Source: DAHUXD01 sp963805495
Lineage (GTDB): Bacteria > Acidobacteriota > Thermoanaerobaculia > UBA5066 > Gp7-AA6
Direction of reading: 5' to 3'
Assembly (NCBI GenBank): GCA_963805495.1
Contig: CAWDUQ010000001.1
Span: forward strand, 744,001-808,000
DNA: 64,000 nucleotides
Both the position numbers and the translations under genes were made by a program. The stretch's first letter is position 1. The number at the start of each line of letters is the position of its first letter. The notes beneath the pieces were generated by a model that was given only the letters and a program-made list of their open reading frames with translations, was not told the origin of the DNA and did not search any database. Below are positions 34,043 through 42,831 of the stretch, piece by piece.

Positions 34043-34855
34043 ATGCGATCCGTGACTCGTTACCTGCTGGCAGGCGCTGCGGTCTTCGTCATCGCGGCCG
34101 GCGCGGCGCGGGCGCAGGAGCCCGACCCCGCGACCGAGGCTCCCCAGCCGACCGCCACGGCGCCGGCCGCGACGCCGACGCCGAACCCGATGGCTCCGAC
34201 GGCCCTGCCGAACGACACTCAGTCGACCGGCGTGGCGGTCGAGCCGGAGGCACAGCCGCCCCTTCCGATCGAGGCCGCTTCCGCCGACGTGCAGAGCGCG
34301 CCCGCCCCGATTCCCGCTCCGCCTGTGGTCGTCGAATCGCCGAAGGTCGAATCCCCCGACGCCTCTGCCGCGATGAAGGCGGGGGAGAAGAAGTCGGTCA
34401 AACCGTCGATGAAGCAGTCCGCGGCGAAGGCGTCGCCGAAGAAGGCGATCGCTGTCGGTTCCGATTCGAAGCCGGAGGAGAGCGACAAGACGGTGGAATC
34501 CGCGGCCGCCACGGCGGCCGATTCGGGCGCGACGCCCCCCTCGGACGGCGGAGCCTCCGGAACGACGTCACCGGCTCCGGCCGCGGCGGCGGGAGATGCC
34601 GCGCCCATGGTTCCGCCTCTGTCCGCGGACGAGACTAACGCCGCGGCCCGGACGGAAACGGTGGAGACGAAGAACGTCGAGTCGGGACTCGGTGCCGGAA
34701 CGTTCGTCGTTCTTGCGGCCCTCGCCCTCGGCATCGCCTTCGTGATCGGACTGACTGTCCGGCGCCGTCGGGTCGAAAAGCTGTCGATCTTCGATCGGCC
34801 GATCACGGCGACGACGAGGCACGTCCCACAGCCGCCGATCGTCCATCACTCCTGA
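34043..34855 (+). CDS. Exported Ala/Pro-rich protein with C-terminal membrane anchor
   Basis: Protein of 270 residues. A signal peptide (RYLLAGAAVFVIAAGAARAQ) precedes about 190 residues of low-complexity Ala/Pro/Ser/Glu sequence with a lysine-rich patch (KKSVKPSMKQSAAKASPKKA). Then comes one membrane span (GTFVVLAALALGIAFVIGLT) with an RRRR stop-transfer, and a 30-residue tail containing IFDRPITATTRHVPQPP. No family is recognised. It could be a periplasm-spanning linker or an envelope scaffold. A strong ribosome site precedes it and a clear terminator follows, so it is a single-gene unit. Confidence 0.75.
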   Translation: MRSVTRYLLAGAAVFVIAAGAARAQEPDPATEAPQPTATAPAATPTPNPMAPTALPNDTQSTGVAVEPEAQPPLPIEAASADVQSAPAPIPAPPVVVESPKVESPDASAAMKAGEKKSVKPSMKQSAAKASPKKAIAVGSDSKPEESDKTVESAAATAADSGATPPSDGGASGTTSPAPAAAAGDAAPMVPPLSADETNAAARTETVETKNVESGLGAGTFVVLAALALGIAFVIGLTVRRRRVEKLSIFDRPITATTRHVPQPPIVHHS

Positions 34856-34878
34856 GGCGCGATCTCGGACTTACGCCA

Positions 34879-34906
34879 GAGGCGGGGGAAACCCCGCCTC
34901 TTTTCT
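34879..34906 (+). terminator. Rho-independent terminator
   Basis: Perfect nine-pair stem GAGGCGGGG / CCCCGCCTC with loop GAAA, followed by TTTTCTT. It lies 24 bases after the stop of the gene at 34043. Confidence 0.93.
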
Positions 34907-34927
34907 TGTCCCGGGCGGGGCGGCGGG

Positions 34928-37099
34928 CTATCTCGCTGTCCAGAGCTCGACTTCCGCCTTGAGGTGATCGTCGATGCCGGCGGAAGGCTGCGGGCGGCTG
35001 ATCCAGTAGCCCTGCATCTCGTCGCAGCCGTAACCCTGGAGAAGGGTGAACTGGTCTCTGCTCTCGACGCCCTCGGCGATCACGTTGAGGCGCGAGCCGT
35101 GGGCCATTTCGATGATCGCCCGCACGATGCCCGCGTCGGCGGGGTTGACGGGCAGGTCCGTCACGAATGAGCGATCGATCTTCAGCGACGTCACGGGGTA
35201 GCGCTTGAGATAGCTCATCGAAGAGTACCCCGTGCCGAAGTCATCGATCGCGATGCCCACCCCCATGCTTCGCAGGATGTTGAGGTTCGCCACGACGATC
35301 TCGGCACCCTCCATTGCCGTCGACTCCGTGATCTCGACCTCAAGGTGCTGCGGCTCGAGGTTGGCGTCCGTCAGCGCGCGCTCCACCAGGGACGTGAGAT
35401 TGCGCTCGCGGAACTGGCGGGCGGAAAAATTGACCGAGACGCGCAGGCCGTCGAGCCAGGTCTCCTGCCAGCGCCGCAACTGCAGGCAGGCCGAGCGCAG
35501 CACCCAGTCGCCGAGCGGCAGGATCAGCCCGGTCTCTTCGGCCACGGGGATGAAGGTGGTGGGGCCCACGAGGCCTTTCGTCGGGTGCTGCCAGCGCACC
35601 AGGGCCTCGAGGCCGACGGTGCGGCCGGTGACGATGCTCGTGATCGGCTGGTAGTGCAGGACGAGCTCTTCCTGGTCGACGGCGAGCCGGAGCCCCTTCT
35701 GCAGTGCGAGGCGCTCGGCGGCATGCTCGGTCAGCTCGCGTGTGCAGAGCTGAAAGTTGTTGCGGCCGAGCTCCTTGGCGCGGTGCATCGCCGCGTCGGC
35801 GTTGCGCAGCAGCGTCTCGGCGTCGGCGCCGTCCTCGGGGTAGCTCGCGATGCCGATCGACGCAGCGATCTGGACGGTTCGGCTGTCGAGTGAGAAGGGG
35901 CGCCCGATCAGGGTGAGGAGCTTGGCGGCGATGCTGGCGAGGTCCTCGCTCTGGCGGAGCTCGGGCACCAGGATGACGAACTCGTCGCCGCCCATCCGCG
36001 CGACCGTGTCGGCCTCGCGCACGGAGCGCTTCAGTCGAAGCGCGAGGGACTGGAGCAGGCTGTCGCCGACGGCATGTCCGAAGCTGTCGTTGACGTACTT
36101 GAAGAAATCGATGTCGAGGTAGACGACGGCGAGCTTGCGGCCGTGGCGCTTGGCCTGGGCCACGTCGACGTCGAGGCGGTCGAGCAGGCGCGCGCGGTTG
36201 GGCAGCTTGGTCAGCGGGTCGTTGTAGGCCTGGGCGACGATCTGGGCCTCGGCGCGGCGCCGTTCGCTGATGTCCGTCATCGTTCCGATGACCGCGGGGC
36301 GTCCCTCGAACTCGACGGCGGCTTCGAGGACTTCAACCTCCAGCGGCTGACCGTTCTTGCGGATCGCATGGAACGTGTAGGGAAGGCCGTCCTCGCCGCC
36401 TTCGAACGTCTGGCGAAGGCGGGAAAAGACGAGGGCGTGATCGTCGAGCGCGACGAGGCTGGCGAAGGATTCGAACTCCAGGACCTCGGACTGCGTGTAG
36501 CCGAGCGTCGCCGCGAACCTCGGGTTGACGTACCGGTACCGGCCGTCCTGGACGAGGTACATGCCGGCGACCGACTGCTCGACGAGCCGCCGGAACTCGG
36601 GCGCGACCGAAGCGATCGCTTCGAGAACGCTCCGCCGGGCGGTCACGTCGCGGATGACCCCCACGACGCCTCGGATCAGGCCTTCCGCATCGCGCTGGGG
36701 CGAGAAAACGGCGGAGAGCCAGCGCTCGGGGCCGCCGGTCCCGGGCCAGGGAAAATCGTCGGAGGTGACGGTGTCGCCGGCGCGGGCCCGCTCGAGGAGC
36801 GAGGCGATGTCCTTCTGCCGGGCGGGCGGAAAGACCTGGAGGATGTCCCTTCCCAGCACGGCCCCCGGGGGAACCCCGGTCAGCTCCTCCATGCGCGGGT
36901 TCCAGAGTGTGTGCCTCAGGTCGCGGTCGAAGGCGACGAGTCCGTCGCCCGAGCTGGCGATCACCTCGTCGGGCGGCGCATCGCCCGAGGGACTGCCCAG
37001 GGGATGCGCGCCCGGGCGGGCGGGCGTGGCCGGGAATTCCTCGTCCGCCCGCTCGCCTCGCGGGGGCATGCCGGTCTCGCTTCCCTCCGGAGACGTCAT
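34928..37099 (-). CDS. PAS-PAS-GGDEF-EAL cyclic-di-GMP signalling protein
   Basis: Soluble two-way c-di-GMP enzyme of 723 residues. Two PAS domains span residues 43-155 and 165-285, each followed by a PAC-like end (VVGVIRDVTARR, VIGTMTDISERR). The diguanylate cyclase domain has an intact GGDEF at 370-374. The phosphodiesterase domain has EAL at 498-500, DDFGTGYSS and IAEGVE, so metal-binding residues are conserved. Either or both activities may be real. No membrane segments are seen. The stop lies about 30 bases from the facing terminator of the previous gene. Confidence 0.93.
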   Translation of the reverse strand: MTSPEGSETGMPPRGERADEEFPATPARPGAHPLGSPSGDAPPDEVIASSGDGLVAFDRDLRHTLWNPRMEELTGVPPGAVLGRDILQVFPPARQKDIASLLERARAGDTVTSDDFPWPGTGGPERWLSAVFSPQRDAEGLIRGVVGVIRDVTARRSVLEAIASVAPEFRRLVEQSVAGMYLVQDGRYRYVNPRFAATLGYTQSEVLEFESFASLVALDDHALVFSRLRQTFEGGEDGLPYTFHAIRKNGQPLEVEVLEAAVEFEGRPAVIGTMTDISERRRAEAQIVAQAYNDPLTKLPNRARLLDRLDVDVAQAKRHGRKLAVVYLDIDFFKYVNDSFGHAVGDSLLQSLALRLKRSVREADTVARMGGDEFVILVPELRQSEDLASIAAKLLTLIGRPFSLDSRTVQIAASIGIASYPEDGADAETLLRNADAAMHRAKELGRNNFQLCTRELTEHAAERLALQKGLRLAVDQEELVLHYQPITSIVTGRTVGLEALVRWQHPTKGLVGPTTFIPVAEETGLILPLGDWVLRSACLQLRRWQETWLDGLRVSVNFSARQFRERNLTSLVERALTDANLEPQHLEVEITESTAMEGAEIVVANLNILRSMGVGIAIDDFGTGYSSMSYLKRYPVTSLKIDRSFVTDLPVNPADAGIVRAIIEMAHGSRLNVIAEGVESRDQFTLLQGYGCDEMQGYWISRPQPSAGIDDHLKAEVELWTAR

Positions 37100-37160
37100 T
37101 GAAAAAGCGTCAAAGTCTGACGCTTGATTCTAACAGGCCGGCGGCCGTCTCCGGCCGGAG

Positions 37161-37547
37161 TTACTTCGACATCTTCGCGGCCGCGCGAATTGCGGCATCG
37201 ATCCCGGACTCGGCACGGATCGCCTTGACGCGGGCGCGAGCTTGCTTGGAGAGTCTCCGGATCGCTCCGAGGTAGCGGCCCTGGGCCTGGCGGGCGGTTC
37301 GCTGGGCGCGCGAGATGGCGCGGCGGGCCCGGGGACCCTCGCGGGCGGCGGTCTTGGCGACCGAGCTGGCGACGTCCTCGCCGAGCGCCGAGAGCCGAGC
37401 CCGCAGCTCGCGGATCGTCTTCTCGCGGCGCTTCAGCGCGGCCGTGACGTCCTTGGCGGCAATCTTCCCGTCCTCGAGCAACATCTGCAGCGCGAGAGAT
37501 GCGTGCTGCGCCGAGAGCTTCAGTTCTTTCTTGGTTTTACGTCTCAC
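37161..37547 (-). CDS. Basic alpha-helical protein of unknown function
   Basis: Protein of 128 residues, very rich in Arg, Lys and Ala, predicted almost wholly helical (ALKRREKTIRELRARLSALG, ARRAISRAQRTARQAQGRYL). It resembles small basic DNA-binding or phasin-like proteins only in composition. The GTG start at 37547 begins MRRKTKKELKLSAQHASL. It is divergent from tolC, separated by a relatively AT-rich 140-base region. Confidence 0.65.
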   Translation of the reverse strand: MRRKTKKELKLSAQHASLALQMLLEDGKIAAKDVTAALKRREKTIRELRARLSALGEDVASSVAKTAAREGPRARRAISRAQRTARQAQGRYLGAIRRLSKQARARVKAIRAESGIDAAIRAAAKMSK

Positions 37548-37689
37548 GGTATGTATGTCCTTTCGGGATGCATTCTATGGCCATGTCACGGTATGGAGAC
37601 CATGTAAATCCGCGAATCCAAGTCGTATGACGAGTGTAATTCGTATGTGCGTGTACCATCCGCGCTCGATTATGGAAAGGGGTAACGGA

Positions 37690-39273
37690 ATGCGACGCCT
37701 TGCCACCCTGGTTTTCGCCGTGGTCGCCGCGCCGGTGTTGGGCGCCGGCCCGGCGCCCGCGCCGGTCGCACTCACGCTCGCCGAGGCGACGCGGAGTGCT
37801 CTCGAAAAGAACAACGCATTGGCGGTCGAACGACAGAACGTCGTTCAGGCGGACGCCGCCGTGACCGGGGCGCACGGCGCTTACGACCTCTTCTGGACGG
37901 CCGAGGGGAGATACCGGGATCATACGGACCCGATCAACTCCCAGTTCTCGGGAGCCCCGGACGGGGACCTGGCGCCGACGATGACGGACGCCTCGATTTC
38001 GACCTCGTTTTCTCAGCTTCTGCCGACCGGCGGCCGCGTCGACCTGACGACCGGCTGGGGACGCGACACGACGAACGCGGTCTTCACGATCCTGTCTCCG
38101 GCGTACTCGACCTTTGCGGGCATTTCGCTCCGGCAGCCGCTCCTGCGGGACCTCACGATCGACCCCGCCCGCGAAGCGATCCGCATCGCGGTGGCGCAGC
38201 GCGGACAAACGGAAGCGCAGCTGCGCGCGACGGTGGCCGACAACGTGACGCAGGTCGACTTCGAGTACTGGACGCTGGTGGCCGCGCGCCGCAACGTCGC
38301 CTCGATCCAGAGCTCCGTCGAGCTCGCCGAGAAGCAACTCGAAGAGACGAAGAGCCGGGTCGAGGCGGGCGTCCTTGGCGAGACGGACATCGCGCAACCG
38401 ACGGCGGAACGGGATCGCCGGCTCGGCAACCTCGCCCTCGCTCAGCAGGCCGTGGTCCGCGCCGAAACGGCTCTGAAACAGTTGATCCTGGCCGATCCGG
38501 CCGACCCGCTCTGGGCCGCGGAGATCGTGCCGTCGGATTCCCCCGACGCCGACTTCGAGCAGCCCGACCTCGAGGCGGCGCTCGCATCTGCGCGCCTGAG
38601 GCGGCCCGAGCTCGTCGCCGCCGAGGCGCGCCGGACGGTCGCGGAGGTCGTGGTGGAGGCGCGCAAGAGCGACATCCTGCCGCGGCTCGATCTCGTCGGC
38701 GCGTACGCGCGCAACGGGCTGGCCGGCAACCAGAACCCGGACGCGGTCAGCTTCAACGGCCAGCCGATCGTCGTGCCGCCCCCGCTCCTCGGCGCGAGCG
38801 GCCGTTCCTACGGAACGATCTCCGAAAACCGCTTTCCCGACTACGCCGTCGGCCTCGCGTTCTCGGTGCCGATCCAGAACCGGACCGCGAAGGCGAACCT
38901 GGCGATCTCGAGGTCGCAGCTCGAGCAGTCGATCGTCGACCTCCAGAGCACGGGCCAGCAGATCGAGGCCCAGGTCCGCTTCGCCTTCAGTGCTCTCGCG
39001 GCGCAGCGGTCGCGCGTGGCCGCGGCCCGGTCCGGGCTCGAGGCGGCCCAGACGCAGCTCTACGCGGAACAGGAGCGGTTTGCGGTCGGCCTCTCGACGA
39101 ACTTTCTCGTGCTGACGCGCCAGAACGACCTGACGCAGGCCCGCGTCACGGAGACCGACGCCCTGACCGACTATCGGCGGGCGGCGACCGAGCTCGCCCG
39201 GGCGACCGGCGTCCTGCTCGAACGTCGCAACATCGTCGTCGAGCCGGCGGCCGCTGCCGGCGAGTCGCGGTGA
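37690..39273 (+). CDS. TolC family outer membrane efflux protein
   Basis: Outer-membrane channel of 527 residues. A signal peptide (RRLATLVFAVVAAPVLGA) is followed by the classic opening LTLAEATRSALEKNNALAV. Two repeats of long helices and short strands follow, including SPAYSTFAGISLRQPLL and FAVGLSTNFLVLTRQNDLTQ. It has the same length as the TolC protein encoded at 52091 and shares those motifs, so the two are close paralogues. Here no membrane fusion protein or pump is adjacent; the next gene overlaps it (GTGA) and encodes an MBL-fold hydrolase. ATG at 37690 has AAAGGGG upstream; ATG at 37672 is an alternative. Confidence 0.9.
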   Translation: MRRLATLVFAVVAAPVLGAGPAPAPVALTLAEATRSALEKNNALAVERQNVVQADAAVTGAHGAYDLFWTAEGRYRDHTDPINSQFSGAPDGDLAPTMTDASISTSFSQLLPTGGRVDLTTGWGRDTTNAVFTILSPAYSTFAGISLRQPLLRDLTIDPAREAIRIAVAQRGQTEAQLRATVADNVTQVDFEYWTLVAARRNVASIQSSVELAEKQLEETKSRVEAGVLGETDIAQPTAERDRRLGNLALAQQAVVRAETALKQLILADPADPLWAAEIVPSDSPDADFEQPDLEAALASARLRRPELVAAEARRTVAEVVVEARKSDILPRLDLVGAYARNGLAGNQNPDAVSFNGQPIVVPPPLLGASGRSYGTISENRFPDYAVGLAFSVPIQNRTAKANLAISRSQLEQSIVDLQSTGQQIEAQVRFAFSALAAQRSRVAAARSGLEAAQTQLYAEQERFAVGLSTNFLVLTRQNDLTQARVTETDALTDYRRAATELARATGVLLERRNIVVEPAAAAGESR

Positions 39274-40415
39274 GGAGCCGCATCGGCCCGAGTTCCCGGC
39301 GGGCGGCCCGGGTCGCCGGCGTCACGGCGCTCGCCGCGGCGGGGGCCGGCGCGGTGGCCTTCGCGCGGTCGACCGAGTGGCTGCGGGCGTTCGGAGGCTC
39401 ACCGGCGGGGGAGCGTCGCGCGCGCGTGCGCTCTTCGCCCCACTGGAAGGACGGACGTTTCCGCAACCGCGTGCCGACGGAGACGGTGGCGCCGAGCCGG
39501 ATCCTGGAAACCCTCCGACTCCACCTTCGCAGCGACGAGGCGCGCTATCCGACGCGCCCGATCCCGGTCGTCGCCCGCTCGCGCGCCGATTTCGACCGCC
39601 CGCCCGTGACGGGCCTGCGCGTGACGTGGCTCGGCCACGCCACCGCGCTCCTCGAGATCGACGGCGCGCGGATCGTGACCGACCCGGTCTGGAGCGAGCG
39701 CGTCTCGCCGTCCGAGTGGATCGGCCCGCGGCGTTTCTTCGCGCCCCCGCTCCCGCTCGAAGAGCTGCCGCCGATCGACGCCGTCGTCGTGTCACACGAC
39801 CATTACGACCACCTCGACATGCGGACGATCGAGGCGCTCGCCGAGCGTGACGCGCGCTTCCTCGTGCCGCTCGGCGTGGGGGCGCACCTGGAGGCCTGGG
39901 GCGTGCCGCCCTCGCGGATCGACGAGCTCGACTGGGACGAGTCGCGGCTGGTCGGCGGCGTCACGGCGACGCTCGCGCCGGCCCGGCACTTCTCGGGTCG
40001 CGGCCTCCGGGATCGGGACGCGACCCTCTGGGGTTCCTGGGTGATCGCTGGAAATGATCACAGCGTCTACTACAGCGGGGATTCGGGATACTCCGACGGA
40101 TTCCGGGAGATCGGAGCGGCGTACGGCCCCTTCGACGCGGCCCTGATGAGCCTGGCCTCGTACGGTCCGACGTGGCCGCACGTCCACATGACGCCGGAGG
40201 AGCTCGTGCGGGCGCACGTCGAGATCCGGGGCGGCGTCTTCATCCCGGTGCACTGGGCGACGTTCAATCTCGCGTTCCACGACTGGAACGAGCCGATCCT
40301 CCGGGCCACGGCCGCCGCGGCGGCACTGGGGGTGAAAGTGCTGGCGCCGCGCCCGGGCGAGAGCATCGAACCGGCCGCGGCACCGGAGATCCCGGAGTGG
40401 TGGCGGGAGCGCTGA
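39270..40415 (+). CDS. MBL-fold metal-dependent hydrolase (NAPE-PLD/RomA-like)
   Basis: Hydrolase of 381 residues with an N-terminal hydrophobic segment (VAGVTALAAAGAGAVAFA) that may export or anchor it. The metallo-beta-lactamase core has SHDHYDH at 175-181 (HxHxDH). Later ligand motifs are ARHFSGRG, YYSGDSGYS and FIPVHWATFNLAFHDW. WLGHATALLEIDGARIVTDP is characteristic of the NAPE-PLD/UlaG-like group. The substrate may be a phospholipid or a lactone and is not determinable. The GTG start overlaps the tolC stop by four bases, implying co-translation. Confidence 0.87.
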   Translation: MRSRIGPSSRRAARVAGVTALAAAGAGAVAFARSTEWLRAFGGSPAGERRARVRSSPHWKDGRFRNRVPTETVAPSRILETLRLHLRSDEARYPTRPIPVVARSRADFDRPPVTGLRVTWLGHATALLEIDGARIVTDPVWSERVSPSEWIGPRRFFAPPLPLEELPPIDAVVVSHDHYDHLDMRTIEALAERDARFLVPLGVGAHLEAWGVPPSRIDELDWDESRLVGGVTATLAPARHFSGRGLRDRDATLWGSWVIAGNDHSVYYSGDSGYSDGFREIGAAYGPFDAALMSLASYGPTWPHVHMTPEELVRAHVEIRGGVFIPVHWATFNLAFHDWNEPILRATAAAAALGVKVLAPRPGESIEPAAAPEIPEWWRER

Positions 40416-40422
40416 GCGGAGC

Positions 40423-40731
40423 TTAGACCGCCCGAGCGACGGCCTCGGCGAGGCCCGCGAGAGCGACGTCGTTGCGCCGGTAGAAGATCCAGCGGCCGCG
40501 CTTTTCGGCGTCGATGAGGCCGGCACGGCGCAGCAGTCCCATGTGATGCGAAACCGCGGCCTGGGACAGGCCGACCGACGCCTCGATGTCGCAGGCGCAC
40601 AGGCCCCGTTCGTCGCGCGCGATCAGGTCGCAGCACGACTTGCCGCGCGCGCGCAACAGCTCGAGGATCTTCAGCCGCGTCGGGTCGCCGAGCGCCTTGA
40701 AGGCCAGGACGAGGTCGGCATCGCTCTTCAT
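40423..40731 (-). CDS. ArsR/SmtB family transcriptional regulator
   Basis: Winged-helix repressor of 102 residues. The fold is shown by FKALGDPTRLKILELL, the recognition helix SQAAVSHHMGLLRRAGLI, and the wing AEKRGRWIFYRRND. Cys33, Cys34, Cys45 and Cys47 lie near the helix where ArsR and SmtB sensors bind metal (GLCACDIE corresponds to ELCVCDL of ArsR). This suggests thiol-binding of arsenite, antimonite or a soft metal. No arsenic or metal efflux gene is adjacent. It ends eight bases from the stop of the MBL-fold gene and is divergent from the gene at 40983. Confidence 0.88.
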   Translation of the reverse strand: MKSDADLVLAFKALGDPTRLKILELLRARGKSCCDLIARDERGLCACDIEASVGLSQAAVSHHMGLLRRAGLIDAEKRGRWIFYRRNDVALAGLAEAVARAV

Positions 40732-40982
40732 ATCGAGTGTTACAGATGTGTGGCAGGCGCCGGGTCAAGGGCGCCGGCCGGTTGCCGTCGGAGCGCAATC
40801 GGCGTAACGTGTCCGCAACGGTTTTATCGGCCCTGACAACTTCTCGGAGCGGGGAGGGGATGGCGCGCAGCGGCCCAGGAGGACCTGCAGGCGAAGGCCA
40901 TACCCGGGGTTGGAAACAACCTGCTGCGCCATCGCCCGACGCAAGCAGGATCGCGTTCAGCGGCGAGAAAACGGAGATCTCG

Positions 40983-41873
40983 ATGCGAGTCGAAAGACCC
41001 TCGGCGCACCTGTCATGGCGGCGACTCCTGATCGTGGGGACGGTCCTCGTGGGCGCGACCGTCTTCGCGCTCGGCCAGCAATCCCCGTTTGGGGTCGGGG
41101 AGGGCACTCTGGCGCTGCCCGACTCCGGAACGAGCGTCGGGCAGTTTCTCGACCGTCCGGAAGGCTTCCGGCAAAAGGCACTCAATCTCGATTCCGCGTC
41201 CTCGGACCTTCTCTTCCCGGTCCTGGGGAAAATCCCGGGCTGGCGATCGGATCTCATGTTGATCAACTACAAGAGCGCGCCGCAGCGGCTGTACATCTAT
41301 TTCCTCGAGCAGGGGAAGGACAACAGGACCGCCGGCCCTCGGACCTACACACTGCCCGCGAATTTCGTGACCTATTGGCATGACTTCTTCGGTACCGCGC
41401 TGTCGATCAGTGGAATCGGGTCGATCATGATCATCGCCGTCGACAGCGGCGGAAGTATCGACAGCACCGCCAAGATCGACGGCTCGGCGCGCCTGTATCA
41501 GACCGACGCCGCCGGCGGAACGCTCGCGCAGATGTTTCCGGGCGTGCCCGTCCAGGATGTCCCTGCGGGAGCGCGCACGACGGCGCTCGGTCTCCGCTCG
41601 GATCAGAATTTCCGTACCAATGCCGGCGTCGTCAATCTCGACAGCGTCGCCCGAACGTTCACGGTCTCGATCGTAGGAGCGACGGTGACGTCGTTCCAGA
41701 TCAACGTACCCGCATACTCGATGATGCAGGTTCGGATTCCCGGTGACGGGTCGTACGGGGACGTGGCCCTCCAATTCACCTCGAATTCCACGACCTGGTG
41801 GAGCTCGTATGGGGCGAGCGTCGACAACATTTCCGGGGATAGCTGGTCGGCGCATGGTGCGCTGGCGTTCTGA
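40983..41873 (+). CDS. Exported protein of unknown function
   Basis: Protein of 296 residues with an N-terminal hydrophobic segment (RLLIVGTVLVGATVFALGQQ) consistent with a signal peptide. The mature part is beta-rich with many Ser, Thr and Gly (FPVLGKIPGWRSDLMLINYK, YTLPANFVTYWHDFFG, VQDVPAGARTTALGLRSDQN). The last third repeats beta-sandwich-like patterns (FTVSIVGATVTSFQINVPAY). I recognise no family; proteins with similar composition occur as secreted proteins of Acidobacteriota. It is divergent from the ArsR gene with 251 bases between them. The ATG at 40983 is chosen for the signal peptide. Confidence 0.72.
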   Translation: MRVERPSAHLSWRRLLIVGTVLVGATVFALGQQSPFGVGEGTLALPDSGTSVGQFLDRPEGFRQKALNLDSASSDLLFPVLGKIPGWRSDLMLINYKSAPQRLYIYFLEQGKDNRTAGPRTYTLPANFVTYWHDFFGTALSISGIGSIMIIAVDSGGSIDSTAKIDGSARLYQTDAAGGTLAQMFPGVPVQDVPAGARTTALGLRSDQNFRTNAGVVNLDSVARTFTVSIVGATVTSFQINVPAYSMMQVRIPGDGSYGDVALQFTSNSTTWWSSYGASVDNISGDSWSAHGALAF

Positions 41874-42003
41874 TCTCGCCGAATGCCGCGGAGCAATCTA
41901 GCCGAAGACGCCCCCGTCAGGCCCTGAGGCACTCTCGCATCCGCCGCGGCGGCGACCTGAACCGTCGTCGCCGCGGCGGACGTACTTCCGGCCGGAGGTT
42001 TCC

Positions 42004-42708
42004 ATGATCCGGATCCGGCGCGGGGAAGAGCGGGGCCATTTCGATCACGGCTGGCTCGACACCCGCCACACTTTTTCGTTCGGCGACTACCACGATCCCC
42101 GGGCCATGGGGTTTCGGGATCTTCGCGTCATCAACGAGGACCGCGTCCTTCCGGGACAGGGCTTCGGAACGCACGGCCACCGCGACATGGAGATCGTGTC
42201 CTACGTCCTCGAGGGCGCTCTGGCCCACAAGGACAGCCTCGGGACCGGTTCCGTGATCACGCCCGGCGACGTGCAGTACATGAGCGCGGGAACCGGCGTG
42301 CGCCACAGCGAGTTCAACGCGTCGAAGACCGAGCCCGTGCACTTCATGCAGATCTGGATCATGCCGAATGCCGAGGGGCTGGCGCCGCGCTACGACCAGA
42401 AGCGCTTCGGCCCGGAGGAGAAGCGGGGCCGCCTGCGCCTGGTGGTGTCGCCGTCGGGAGAGGACGGTTCGATCGCGATCCGCCAGGACGTCCGCATGTA
42501 CGCCTCGCTTCTCGATCCCGGCCAGTCCGCCGCCCTCACGCTTTCGCCGGGCCGGCACCTCTGGGTCCAGGTCCTCCAGGGATCGCTCGACGTCAACGGC
42601 AAATCTCTCCGGGCCGGCGACGGCCTCGCGGCCTCCGACGAGACCGCCTTCCGCTTCGCCGCGGCCGGCGATGGCCCGGCGGAGCTCCTCGTCTTCGACC
42701 TCGCCTGA
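42004..42708 (+). CDS. Pirin family protein
   Basis: Bicupin protein of 234 residues. The N-terminal cupin carries the four metal ligands at the canonical positions, His57, His59, His101 and Glu103 (THGHRDME and GVRHSEFN). That pattern fits the YhhW subgroup, some members of which have quercetin 2,3-dioxygenase activity; the real substrate is unknown. The start at ATG 42004 follows GGAGG at a short distance. The stop codon is directly abutted by a 100-bp inverted-repeat element. Confidence 0.93.
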   Translation: MIRIRRGEERGHFDHGWLDTRHTFSFGDYHDPRAMGFRDLRVINEDRVLPGQGFGTHGHRDMEIVSYVLEGALAHKDSLGTGSVITPGDVQYMSAGTGVRHSEFNASKTEPVHFMQIWIMPNAEGLAPRYDQKRFGPEEKRGRLRLVVSPSGEDGSIAIRQDVRMYASLLDPGQSAALTLSPGRHLWVQVLQGSLDVNGKSLRAGDGLAASDETAFRFAAAGDGPAELLVFDLA

Positions 42709-42808
42709 TGGGGCCAGCCCTGAAAGTCTGACAGATGGATGGACCCGGGGACCGCGGTCCGGCTTCTCGTGTGCGGCTCCAAATTTCAGTTCTTCAGGGC
42801 TGACCCCA
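42709..42808. mobile_element. 100-bp MITE-like element with 16-bp terminal inverted repeats
   Basis: The ends are TGGGGCCAGCCCTGAA (42709-42724) and TTCAGGGCTGACCCCA (42793-42808). The reverse complement of the right end matches the left at 15 of 16 positions. A perfect 12-bp palindrome, GGACCGCGGTCC, lies inside at 42749-42760. No protein is encoded. The element sits between the pirin stop and the MFS start, ending 23 bases before the latter. A single related end occurs at 51409-51424. Confidence 0.65.
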
Positions 42809-42831
42809 GGGCGGTATGGCAAGCTTTGCCG

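Noticed and set aside
40423..40731. Arsenic resistance locus
   Set aside because: Only the regulator is present; no arsenite pump, reductase or methyltransferase gene is adjacent.
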